NCBI RefSeq assembly: GCF_029633865.1
Contig: NC_079230.1
Span: forward strand, 33,663,150-33,727,149
Origin: Lampris incognitus
Taxonomy: Eukaryota; Chordata; Actinopteri; Lampriformes; Lampridae
DNA: 64,000 bases
Direction of reading: 5' to 3'
In this document: positions 54,407 to 63,360 of the stretch, piece by piece
Position numbering within the stretch: the stretch's first letter is position 1
Layout of the letters: every line of letters starts with the position of its first letter
The notes under the pieces: model-generated
Databases searched by the model: none
What the model saw: only the letters and a program-made list of their open reading frames with translations
What the model was told of the DNA's origin: nothing
Made by a program: the position numbers and the translations under genes

Positions 54407-54599
54407 TGTAGTAGACCAACAGCGCTACCTAGTGGTGGTTAAGCTAGGCTCTCATATACCCCGGATGTTGACTGCTGCGACAGTCGGAGAGCTACAATAA
54501 AGAGGACAAGACGTTGGAAATTGCTCTTCGGCTCAAATCACTGTTATGGATATATTAGCAGTATAGGATACATCCAGATAATATAGCGAATATATTACA
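54407..54599 (+). repeat. Gypsy E 3' LTR
   Basis: 193 bp, one difference from the 5' LTR. Preceded by the polypurine tract TTTAAGGGGGAGGAG (54,392-54,406) and followed by the target duplication GAGGG. Confidence 0.95.
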
Positions 54600-54869
54600 G
54601 AGGGCACTCTGTGGAGCAGCGAAATGGGTGCTCATAAGTCCCACAGCTTCGTCAAAGTTTGTGACGTTCCCCAGAGTCCCGAGCACACGATGGCCCTCTG
54701 CTCCCACGCAGTGTAGCAACAGAGCCGTCTTCCTAGCCTGGCTCACGTCGTCGAGCCCTGAGGCTATGAGGTCATTTTCAAAACTATGTAGCCAGCGAGT
54801 CCATGGTACCGGAGGCTCGCCAGGTAATGCCAGGAAGGGGGCAGGTGGTGGGAGAGAGATATCAGCCAT
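54600..54869 (-). CDS. Gypsy F gag N-terminus
   Basis: ATG at 54,869, 16 bases inside the 5' LTR edge. The - strand encodes MADISLPPPAPFLALPGEPP, then WTRWLHSFENDLIASGLDDV and LLLHCVGAEGHRVLGTLGNV, a Gypsy matrix/capsid start. It runs to the Gypsy E insertion, across which the same frame goes on in the gag-pol region at 46,024. No stop is present up to the junction. Confidence 0.9.
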
Positions 54870-54884
54870 CCTCGTCGCCAATAT

Positions 54885-55081
54885 TGTATTTAGAAATCAC
54901 GTCAGGACACAGCGCTGTCGCTCGACCCAACCGCTACGTTGCATTCTTTATTTAGACTGACACAGCATCACAGGCAGACCCGATCAAACAACCCAGAGCC
55001 CGCAGGCATCACCAATCGATCCCAGCACAATAGAACAGCACCAAATCAAATGCAGCACTGTCGATGTGTGCAGACATAACA
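54885..55081 (-). repeat. Gypsy F 5' LTR
   Basis: 197 bp matching 42,052-42,248 with six differences. On the - strand it starts at 55,081 with TGTTATG and ends AATACA at 54,885, followed by the TTGGCGACGAGG primer region and gag. Confidence 0.93.
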
Positions 55082-56040
55082 GTGTGGTCACAACATCTGG
55101 TTCTGGGTCTCTCTCTCTCACTCCGTGAACGAAGCCCTCGCTGCGACCGACCATGGCTGCTGCTGCTGCATCAGTGCACACACTCATGCAACTGTCCCAC
55201 TGAAGTCCTCCTTGTTCGAGATACTCTGACGTGACCCGAAAAATGTCCTCCCCTGATGTTTTTTCAGGCAGTGCCTTGCAAAAAAAGGAATTTCCTCTGA
55301 AGGTGTCTCCACCCGCAAAGCGTACCGTAGCCAAGAGTTGAGCATGCCCACTGATGTCCGTCGACTCATCACGTTGCAATGTAAATTTCCCACTGGAGCC
55401 TATCTTTTCCAAAACAACTCTTTCCATGTCTGCAGACATGCCAGTCGTGTTGTCCAAGAGGGGAACTTTGGCAATTTCTTTAACCGCATCTGGGCCACGC
55501 ATTTTGTTCATGGTGGCTTTGCAGGCCGGTAATGTTAATGTCTCTGCCACTGTGAGTGTGTTGCTTTTTTGCTTGGGCCACGAGTTCAGCTAGGTAGCTA
55601 GCTTCAAGAGCTCTCTCAGACACCTTTGTGGTCTTCCTCATCAGAGGTGCCTGTTTCTCAGAGTGATCGCGCAAACGAACAAAATACTCCGTGTTCTTGT
55701 TTTGGAGAGACGGGTGTTTTGTTTGCTAAAGACTACGGCGCTGCTCTGTTGGCCAGCTTTCCCCCACATCCTGAGCACAACGGAATCCCTGCGGTAGAAT
55801 CTCCCGTAAAAGAAAATCCACATTACAGATACGTGTCACTGTATTGCCTTGATGAGCTCACCGTTTTGATTTCTTTTGACCCCCACTTGTAGTGGGCTCT
55901 TCATCTGGGTTCGTCCGACTTTGATCAGGGTCAACAGGATCAGGAGCATCTTTTCTCTTCAAATATTTCTCCATTTTTAGTGCGTTGTCACTTGTGGCTA
56001 ATGGTCTACCTGCATCTCTAATTCTATTGTCTGAAATCAA
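55082..56040 (-). pseudogene. hAT (ZBED-type) transposase N-terminal half
   Basis: The - strand reads MEKYLKRKDAPDP near the start (about 55,975), a decayed BED-finger region (about 55,830-55,650, with frameshift) and [19 protein letters not shown] sequence. Then comes [40 protein letters not shown] and FTLQRDESTDISGHAQLLAT, where DESTD carries a catalytic aspartate of the RNase H-like fold. SGEDIFRVTSEYLEQGGLQW and CTDAAAAAMVGRSEGF follow. ZBED5/ZBED8-like proteins have this order. It is cut by Gypsy F after DVVTT. Whether it was ever a host-used copy is unknown; breaks argue against it. Confidence 0.85.
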
Positions 56041-56244
56041 AAATAATTACTAATCGCGCTACCTACCGCCCCCACAGGCATAGGAGAGAACTTCATTAGA
56101 TGTTGACTGCGTAGGCCTACCACCATAGCGCGGCTGGAGATACAGTTTTCTGGAGCCGTTAAGTGGAACTGGATAATTTCCCGCGGCACACCTGACGATC
56201 TCCAGTGTGCCGCGGCACAGTGGTTGAAAAGGGCGGCTATAAAA

Positions 56245-56531
56245 GATCCACTGGCCGATTGCCAGGGGGTCGGCCCCGTTGAGTCGAGCGGGTGTTAGAA
56301 TTGGGATGGCGAGGCCGTGAGGCCATTGGAAGCGCGTGCACCCAGAGCGCGAGGGAGCTGTTATGCTGAAACATGGCGACGCGCTTCCCGAACAAGGGGG
56401 CTCGGGTAATGGCCACAGATGACTAGACTCATTAGCCCTTGGCGAACGGGTCGGACCCTTTAGCCGACTGGTTAACGTCGCTCCGTGGTGCTGGAGACAC
56501 GGGTTCCCGGGCTGCCCCCGAATTCGCTACA
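56245..56531 (-). repeat. Probable LTR, right half
   Basis: GC-rich sequence closing with GAATTCGCTACA (on the - strand a TGTAGCGAATTC start). With 28,816-29,235 it would make an LTR-like unit of about 700 bp with TG...CA ends, split by the hAT insertion. The segment at 56,459-56,520 also has a tRNA-like pair of boxes (TAGCCGACTGGTTAACG and GGGTTCCCGGG), so a SINE head is an alternative. Confidence 0.4.
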
Positions 56532-57440
56532 TTGGACATAATTAAAACACATAAGAGCCGATAGATCTATGTTTGTTAACCGTCTCCTTTCCAGTCGCCA
56601 ACGGGTCTGCTCGATGCCTCGCTGCAGTCTCTGGATCTCCCTCTCCGTTCTCCAGCTCAAGCCTGCTTCTGACACTGGTCAGCGTGGCGAGCAGGCGTGG
56701 GGCAATGAGTCGAGAGGCAGAGATCTCTTTTTAGCAGCACGACCCCGGGAGCACGACCCCGGGAGCACGACCCCGGGAGCACGACCCCGGGAGCACGACC
56801 CCGGGAGCGCTCCTTTATTTACACACCGACCAGAACAGACAACAACGTAACATTTCCCCCCATCTCACAACCGGCGACATCGCTCTAAGCCACGGTGCTT
56901 AGGCCAGTCGGTCAGGAACAGTCCTCTACCCAGTCCGAGTCCAACCCCCAAGCAACAGCACGCTCCAACATGAACAGAACGTCCGAACACATAAAAACAT
57001 AACGCAATCAACTCGAACATTAACAGTCAGTCCTTTGAGTCCTTGCGCCCCCAAGCGTAGCGAGATAGAAGAGGGGTCTCGGCGTGCATGCCCTCGCTGG
57101 TGCGGCCCCATGCCGCTGCCTTACCAGCATAGATCGCCGCTGTCTGCAAGGCAGAACTTTGTTGTATTTAAACACGAGCGCTACAAACCAGCTGATAGGC
57201 GGATGGCCTGATGGAGCGACGAATGGTTGTTGTACCTGGGTTTTACAGTAGAGGGCGGAATGCGAGTTTGACATTAAATAATAATAATAATAATATATTA
57301 AACGTATTACACATGCCTGTGATGGTGTCGTTGAAAGCGCAGTGACAACTACTGGTTGGGTATTAATCCCCCCCCCCAAAGAAACATTTAAACTTAATTC
57401 GGGATGAGTAAAGTCTCCATGTTTCCGTCAACGTAATTCT
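56532..57440. other. GC-rich spacer, LTR-like pieces, no gene
   Basis: No recognised coding domain. A TTTATTTACACACC stretch at about 56,814, followed by GTAACA near 56,851, looks like the 3' end of an LTR on the - strand but could not be paired. A TAA/AAT microsatellite lies at about 57,277-57,296. Confidence 0.4.
56737..56806 (+). repeat. Five perfect tandem copies of a 14-bp unit
   Basis: GCACGACCCCGGGA repeated five times without a mismatch. Each unit has the palindrome CCCGGG (SmaI/XmaI site). Perfection suggests recent expansion, so copy number is probably variable. Confidence 0.95.
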
Positions 57441-57625
57441 ATTTCCAAAGCCGTGCCGTTCTTCTCGTTTTGCCTACATTTCCCGAGAAGCCTTTCACCG
57501 GCCCTGCTCGACAACCAGCCAATCGGCAGCATGATCGCCCCCACGTGACCGGGCGAGCGTTCTTCCTACGGGCGCTGGGGCAACGTACTGACAAAAACCA
57601 GCCACAGGAGGTTCGCAGTTTGTGG
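57441..57625 (+). promoter_or_regulatory. Possible CpG-island promoter and first exon
   Basis: CpG-rich and unlike nearby transposon sequence. An inverted-CCAAT-type motif (AGCCAATCGG at about 57,517) and an E-box/CLEAR-like CACGTGAC (about 57,542) lie upstream of a GTAAGT donor (57,626-57,631). This could be the promoter and non-coding first exon of a host gene running off the right edge. Inference from composition and motifs only. Confidence 0.4.
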
Positions 57626-58008
57626 GTAAGTGCGGGGTTCTGGGGGGGGGGATGCCGCACAGATTACACTTACGGTATTCTCTTAAAGACGTACATGTAA
57701 GTTGTTGTACTGTGCGACGAAAAGCCGGCCCGATTGTGGTTTGTTCAGCGCTGTGTGTCGCTCAGGCCTCGGCTATTTCCTGGTCCAGCTCGGCGACGTG
57801 AAGCACCCATTGGCTGTGTGGCAGCGCATCGTCCTCTCGGGCCAAGTTGTGAAAGTTGTTTGTGCCGCTTTGCAGAAGCGGTGTGACGGTCGCGCAAGTT
57901 TGCTGTTACATTTGTTCAGCAGGCTCACAGTTTCCCCTTTCTCAGACCGACTTTTCACTCCTCCCGGTACTTGTTTGCTGAGACTTCCCCTGTCACCGCT
58001 CAGCATCC

Positions 58009-58287
58009 GTGCGGAGCCCGCACTTCAGCATGACACCAGGCAAGTCGGCTCGTCGTGCTGCAGGCGGGCTGCAGCCTGCCGCCGCCGCCGCCAGGGTCCC
58101 AGTCCGCCAGGGTCCCAGTCCGCTAGGGACTCAAGAGAATCCCGCTCACGAGAATCCTGTTGGTGTTGTCACCCCTGGCCTCGTTGCCCCATGCTACATC
58201 GGCTGTGTGTGTGTGGGTGGGTGGGTGGGTGGGTGTGTGTGTGTGGGTGTGGGTGTAGCACAGATCAGCAGTCCAGCTTCTTCGTGA
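58009..58287 (+). CDS. Candidate start of an unidentified host gene
   Basis: An ATG at about 58,030 in a CpG-rich region opens TPGKSARRAAGGLQPAAAAA and then a Pro/Gly-rich stretch, but the frame runs into the GT/GGGT repeat. The composition resembles disordered N-termini of nuclear proteins. No family is recognised and no donor site was identified with confidence. It may be untranslated leader only. Confidence 0.25.
   Translation: MRSPHFSMTPGKSARRAAGGLQPAAAAARVPVRQGPSPLGTQENPAHENPVGVVTPGLVAPCYIGCVCVGGWVGGCVCVGVGVAQISSPASS
58202..58256 (+). repeat. GT/GGGT tract with G-quadruplex potential
   Basis: GT repeats flank five consecutive GGGT units (about 58,214-58,233) and more GGGT after, giving at least four closely spaced G3 runs. 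This is the simplest pattern for an intramolecular quadruplex. Confidence 0.9.
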
Positions 58288-58765
58288 CGACTTTACGTTT
58301 AAAACAGTCACGCGTGACTCCGTGCCAGCATGCTCCGAGTGAACAGCTGTTGTGCAGACTGATTGTACATTTACGTCTTTTGCCTTTATTGACCCAGATG
58401 ACGCCCGGATGACCTTGGTGACTTAGATAAAACTCGGAACATCCTCGAATTAGCCAGAAAGTAAGACGTGTCTACAGACGCATGCTCCCTGCCAGGAGAT
58501 GATGACCAGCCACGGAGTGCTGCAATATGTCACATGCAATACAACATCTGCACATGGTGTTAACAAGCGCTCATGGAAACGTGTTCATGCACTGCATGCA
58601 GGTCATCTATACACAACTACACACATGTTCAAGACGCACACATAAACAACCTACCTTTGCAATGAAAATGCAAGTGCTTTACGTTTGTTTCATAGTAACG
58701 CATTCACTCAGAAATAAATAGTTAGTTCAACAAGGAGCCTTGCTGGTTGACTTAGCCTTCCAGCC
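58288..58765. other. No gene seen
   Basis: Unique-looking sequence without a coding signature. Confidence 0.4.
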
Positions 58766-58840
58766 ATCCATCCATCCATCCATTATCCAAGCCGCTTATC
58801 CCAACTGGGGGCGCTAGAGCCCACCCCGGTGAGCCATCCA
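58766..58840 (+). repeat. CATC repeat with short L2/SINE-type tail
   Basis: CCATCCATCCATCC followed by TATCCAAGCCGCTTATCC and GGGGGCGC, the widespread end of a fish interspersed repeat, here only about 75 bp. Related to the longer copies at 62.1 and 62.7 kb. Confidence 0.7.
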
Positions 58841-59412
58841 GTATCAGCTGCAGTCTTCACCCATGTGCACGTCATGCAACATAAACACAACATGGGAGTG
58901 ATCAAGGTTACTGCTTGGCAGAGCCGGGTTGTAATGTTCTATGGAGAATGTGTGGAGATGAATTTAGGCAACAACATTATTGGTTATGTAGCTGTATCAC
59001 TATATAGTGTAACCCAGAAGTCCCTGTTATTTACCTAGCTTGGTTGGTTGTTCTACCTCTAGGTTGTGTTTCCTTTCCTCCCTTCTGCCACATGCACACT
59101 ACTAATTGTACCCGGCCTTTAAAATAAGTAGGTAGGCAAATGTCTAACCTGTGTTCATGCAGGGAAGGTTTTTTCTCGTTACTCAGCACAGCTGCAGCCC
59201 ACTGCTCTTGGCCAGTTGGCAGCTGTAGTAGGGCAGTTGCTAGTTACATGTCTGGCTCATGGGCACCTAAACTATAGTTGTAGTTGTTATGCTTTGGCTA
59301 GAGCATCACTTGTTAACTTTCCCAAACTCTCCTAAACTGACCCAAGTGTTGAAATCAATAACTTGTTGGTGAAAAGTCCGTGTCGCCCTACTCAGCTGAA
59401 CAGTCCTGATTC
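58841..59412. other. No gene seen
   Basis: Spacer before the satellite-like array, without recognisable features. Confidence 0.4.
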
Positions 59413-61966
59413 ATAGTAATAACTGATTCACATGAATAACTGATCACAGTAATAACTGATTCACATGAATAACCGATCCACATGAATTATTGATCCACAG
59501 TAATAACCGATCCACAGTAATAACTGATTCACATGAATAACTGATCCACATGAATTATTGATCCACAGTAATAACCGATCCACAGTAATAACTGATTCAC
59601 ATGAAAAACTTATTCACAGTAATAACTGATCCATATGAATTACTGATCCACAGTAGTAACTGATCCACAGTAATGACTGATCCACATGAATTACTGATCC
59701 ACAGTAATAACTGATTCACATGAATAACATCCACAGTAATAACCGATCCACAGTAATAACTGATTCACAGTAATAACTGATTCACGGTAATAACTGAGCC
59801 ACATGAATTACTGATCCACAGTAATAACTGATCCACAATAATGATTGATCCACATGAATTACTGATCCACAGTAATAACTGATCCACAGTAATAACTAAT
59901 TCACATGAATTACTGATCCACAGTAACAACTGATCCACAGTAGTAACTGATTCACATGAATAACTGGTCACAGTAATACCTGATCCACAGTAATAACTGA
60001 TTCACAGTAGTAACTTATCCACAGTAATAACTGATCCACAGTAATGACTGATTCACATGAATAACTGATCCACAGTAATAACTGATCCACAGTAATAACC
60101 GATCCACAGTAGTAACTGATCCACAGTAATACCTGATCCATAGTAATAACTGATTCACAGTAGTAACTGATCCACAGTAATAACTGATTCACAATAATAG
60201 CTGATCCACAGTAATAACTGATCCACAGTAATAACTGATTCACAGTAATAACTGATTCACAGTAATACCTGATCCACAGTAATAACTGATTCACAGTAGT
60301 AACTGATCCACAGTAATAACTGATTCACAATAATAACTGATTCACAGTAATACCTGATCCACAGTAATAACTGATTCACAGTAATACCTGATCCACAGTA
60401 ATAACTGATTCACAGTAATAACTGATCCACAGTAATAACTGATTCACAGTAATACTTGATCCACAGTAATACGTGATCCACAGTAATACCTGATCCACAG
60501 TAATAACTGATTCACAATAATAATTGATTCACAGTAATACCTGATCCACAGTAGTAACTGATTCACATGAATAACTGATTCACAATAATAATTGATTCAC
60601 AGTAATACCTGATCCACAGTTATAACTGATTCACAGTAGTAACTGATCCACAGTAATAACTGATTCACATGAATAACTGATCCACTGTAATAACTGATCC
60701 ACAGTAATAACGATCCACAGTAATAACTGATTCACAGTAATTCCTGATCCATAGTAATAACTGATTCACAGTAATAACTGATCCACAGTAATAACTGATT
60801 CACAGTAATACCTGATCCACAGTAATAACTGATTCACAGTAATACCTGATCCACAGTAATAACTGATTCACAATAATAATTGATTCACAGTAATACCTGA
60901 TCCACAGTAATAACTGATTCACAGTAATACCTGATCCACAGTAATAACTGATTCACAATAATAATTGATTCACAGTAATATCTGATCCACAGTCATAACT
61001 GATTCACAATAATAATTGATTCACAGTAATACCTGATCCACAGTAATAACTGATTCACAGTAATACCTGATCCACAGTAATAACTGATCCACAGTAATAA
61101 CTGATTCACAGTAATACCTGATCCACAGTAATACCTGATCCACAGTAATAACTGATCCACAGTAATAACTGATCCACAGTAATAACGATCCACAGTAATA
61201 ACTGATTCACAGTAATACCTGATGCATAGTAATAACTGATTCACAGTAATAACTGATCCACAGTAATAACTGATTCACAGTAATACCTGATCCACAGTAA
61301 TAACTGATTCACAGTAATACCTGATCCACAGTAATAACTGATTCACAATAATAATTGATTCACAGTAATACCTGATCCACAGTAATATCTGATCCACAGT
61401 AATAACTGATCCACAGTAATAACGATCCACAGTAATAACTGATTCACAGTAATACCTGATCCACAGTAATAACTGATTCACAATAATAATTGATTCACAG
61501 TAATACCTGATCCACAGTAATAACTGATTCACAGTAATACCTGATCCACAGTAATAACTGATTCACAGTAATACCTGATCCACAGTAATAATTGATCCAC
61601 AGTAATAACTGATCCACAGTAATAACGATCCACAGTAATAACTGATTCACAGTAATACCTGATCCACAGTAATAACTGATTCACAATAATAATTGATTCA
61701 CAGTAATACCTGATCCACAGTAATAACTGATTCACAGTAATACCTGATCCACAGTAATAACTGATTCACAGTAATAACTGATCCACAGTAATAACTGATT
61801 CACAGTAATACCTGATCCACAGTAATAACTGATTCACAGTAATAACTGATCCACAGTAATAACTGATTCACAGTAATACCTGATCCACAGTCATAACTGA
61901 TTCACAATATTAATTGATTCACAGTAATACGTGATCCACAGTAATAACTGATCCACAGTAATAACT
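59413..61966. repeat. 2.55-kb tandem array of a 17-bp unit
   Basis: About 150 copies of a unit close to CTGATCCACAGTAATAA. It alternates with a variant CTGATTCACAGTAATAC, so a 34-bp dimer is common in the right part. The left part (59.41-60.07 kb) has many CACATGAATAA variants and is more diverged. A 16-bp deletion variant (AATAACGATCC) occurs at 60,711, 61,186, 61,423 and 61,626. The spacings of 475, 237 and 203 bp equal 27, 13 and 11 full units plus one 16-bp unit, so block duplications stayed in register. The - strand of the consensus has no stop in any phase, which explains its long open frames. Confidence 0.96.
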
Positions 61967-62101
61967 GAATGTTGGAGCAGCCGTGATTGATTGCATATGA
62001 TTATATGCTTGCTGTCAACCACTTAGTTTGTTTACTTTGCACAATGTTTTATTTGGGCTCCTGCAGATATAATAGCTTAAGGAAAGTTGGTATATTGATA
62101 A
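61967..62101. other. Unique spacer
   Basis: Short non-coding sequence between the array and the next repeat. Confidence 0.4.
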
Positions 62102-62395
62102 GTACCTCCATCCGTCCATCCATCCATCCATCCACTACCCAAACTGCTCATCCTGCTCTCAGGGTTGCGGGATGCTGGACCCTGTCCCAGCAGCCACTGG
62201 GCGGCAAGTGGGGAGACACCCTGGGCAGGCCACCAGGCCGTCACAGGGCCCACACACACACACCCACACACACACACACATTCACACCAAGGGACAACTT
62301 CGTACAGTGAGTCACCTGACCTACATGTGTTTAGACTGTGGGAGGAAACCCACGCAGACACAGGGAGAACACGCAAACTCCACACAGTTATGTTA
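62102..62395 (+). repeat. CATC-tailed interspersed repeat, + copy
   Basis: Begins CCATCCGTCCATCCATCC, then TCAGGGTTGCGGGATGCTGG, a CA microsatellite (62,252-62,280), GTGGGAGGAAACCCACGCAG and ends CGCAAACTCCACACAG. This is a very common fish repeat, probably a LINE-L2 3' end or derived SINE. No coding capacity. Confidence 0.8.
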
Positions 62396-62494
62396 AGTAC
62401 CTAAACTTCTAAAATATAGATTTTAACCAAGAGCAAATTACATGACATGGCCTCAGAAATGTCTGTAAATAAAAGAGGTATTGAATAAAGTTGA

Positions 62495-62775
62495 ATAAAA
62501 TCCGGTTTCCTTCCACAGTCCAAAGACACGTAGGTCAGGTGACTCACCCGTACTAGTTTGTCCCTAGGTGTGTGTGTGCGTGTGTGTGTGTGTGTGCGTG
62601 TGCGTGTGCGTGTGTGTGTGTGTGTGCGTGTGTGTGTGTGGGCCCTGTGATGGCCTGGTGGCCTGTCCAGGGTGTCTCCCTGCCTGCCGCCCGGGATAGG
62701 CTCCAGCATCCCGTGACCCTGAGAGCAGGATAAGCGGGTCGGCTAATGGATGGATGGATGGACTGATGGATGAAT
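62495..62775 (-). repeat. CATC-tailed interspersed repeat, - copy
   Basis: The same repeat as at 62,102-62,395 in the opposite orientation, ending in ATGGATGGATGGA on the + strand. The GT tract at 62,567-62,640 corresponds to the CA tract of the other copy. The two copies are separated by only about 100 bp. Confidence 0.82.
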
Positions 62776-62939
62776 TAGAGCACAGGATCCAATATTTCAA
62801 AATATCAAGAACTTGCTCCTCAAATAAATGCGGAATTGGGTTTTTAGGCTAATTTTTTTTAATTTTCAATTTTTTATGGTTTGAAAAATGGAACATTGCA
62901 ACATTGGTGTCTGGGGTAAGAATTAGGTGTTTGTTTATT

Positions 62940-63360
62940 TTAGATAATAATAATACATTTTATTTGCGGGTGCCTTTCAGAGCACTCAAGGACACCTTAC
63001 AGAACACAGTAAAAAACCAGCAGCACTGTATCAGACAGCATCACATCAAAACAAAGCAGGTAGATGATAAAAAGTTAACACAACAGATAAGTATAAAATC
63101 ATCATCTGCACAAAACTCAGTGAAGTGTGGATCAGACTGAATATGCCAGTTTGAAAAGGTGCGTTTTGAGATGGGATGTGAAGGTTGAAAGAGAGTCAGT
63201 GTTGTGAATGTCTTGTGGGAGAGGGGTCCATAGGCGGGGGACAGAACGACTGAAGGCTCTAGACCCCATGGTAGTCAAGATCCCATGGTAGTCTAGACCC
63301 CATGGTAGTCAAGATCCCATGGTAGTCTAGTCCCTATGGTGGTCAAGTGGGCCAATGGTA
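62940..63360 (+). repeat. Interspersed repeat with internal 34-bp duplication
   Basis: TTTCAGAGCACTCAAGGACACC and the later ACAGAACGACTGAAGGCTCT belong to a dispersed fish repeat I recognise only by its recurrence; its class is not known to me. A CCCCATGGTAGTCAAG / TCCCATGGTAGTCTAG pair of about 34 bp is repeated in tandem at about 63,265-63,330. Confidence 0.55.

Larger units (their letters stand above)
46025..54599 (+). mobile_element. Gypsy E: young insertion in Gypsy F gag, GAGGG target duplication
   Basis: Identical-length LTRs of 193 bp (46,025-46,217 and 54,407-54,599) differ at one base by eye (ATAGAGAAT against ATAGCGAAT). GAGGG precedes the left LTR (46,020-46,024) and follows the right one (54,600-54,604), giving a perfect 5-bp duplication. 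Gag starts at 46,358 and pol runs from 51,121 to 54,168. Gypsy G is inserted in gag, and the end of gag and most of protease are missing beside it. Confidence 0.95.
42052..55081 (-). mobile_element. Gypsy F: complete Ty3/Gypsy element, split by Gypsy E
   Basis: Two 197-bp LTRs (42,052-42,248 and 54,885-55,081) differ at six positions by eye. On the - strand: 5' LTR, primer-binding-like TTGGCGACGAGGATGG just after it, gag start at 54,869, gag continued and pol at 46,024-42,273, a G-rich polypurine tract (seen as C13 at 42,251-42,263), and the 3' LTR. The host frame on each side is the hAT transposase. Flanks TGTAT and GTGTG do not form a duplication, in line with loss of hAT sequence beside the insertion. 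The only break in the coding region is the Gypsy E insertion at 46,025-54,599. Confidence 0.92.
29236..56236 (-). mobile_element. hAT transposon (ZBED-type) expanded to 27 kb by nested insertions
   Basis: The left end CAGCCTTTTTCAACC (29,236) and the right end GGTTGAAAAGGGCGG (closing at 56,236) are inverted copies of each other. CTATTAAA (29,228-29,235) and CTATAAAA (56,237-56,244) form an 8-bp target duplication with one difference, as hAT elements make. Subterminal GTGCCGTGG / GTGCCGCGG motifs are present at both ends. Its transposase is on the - strand, with the N-terminal half at 55,082-56,040 and the C-terminus at 41,755-42,051. About 25 kb of later insertions lie within: the L1 at 29,269-41,745 and Gypsy F at 42,052-55,081. 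The middle of the transposase is missing. Confidence 0.82.

Noticed and set aside
17376..56236. An envelope gene that would make one of the Gypsy elements an endogenous retrovirus
   Set aside because: No open frame with signal peptide, furin site and transmembrane segment follows any integrase in the window; each goes directly to its polypurine tract or LTR where these are preserved.
59765..61735. Several open frames on the - strand reading VITVDQLLLWISYYC-like repeats
   Set aside because: The 17-bp unit contains no stop in any phase on that strand, so these frames follow from the repeat and carry no gene signal.
59413..61966. CRISPR-like array
   Set aside because: Units are contiguous 17-mers with no unique spacers and no cas genes, and the DNA is eukaryotic.
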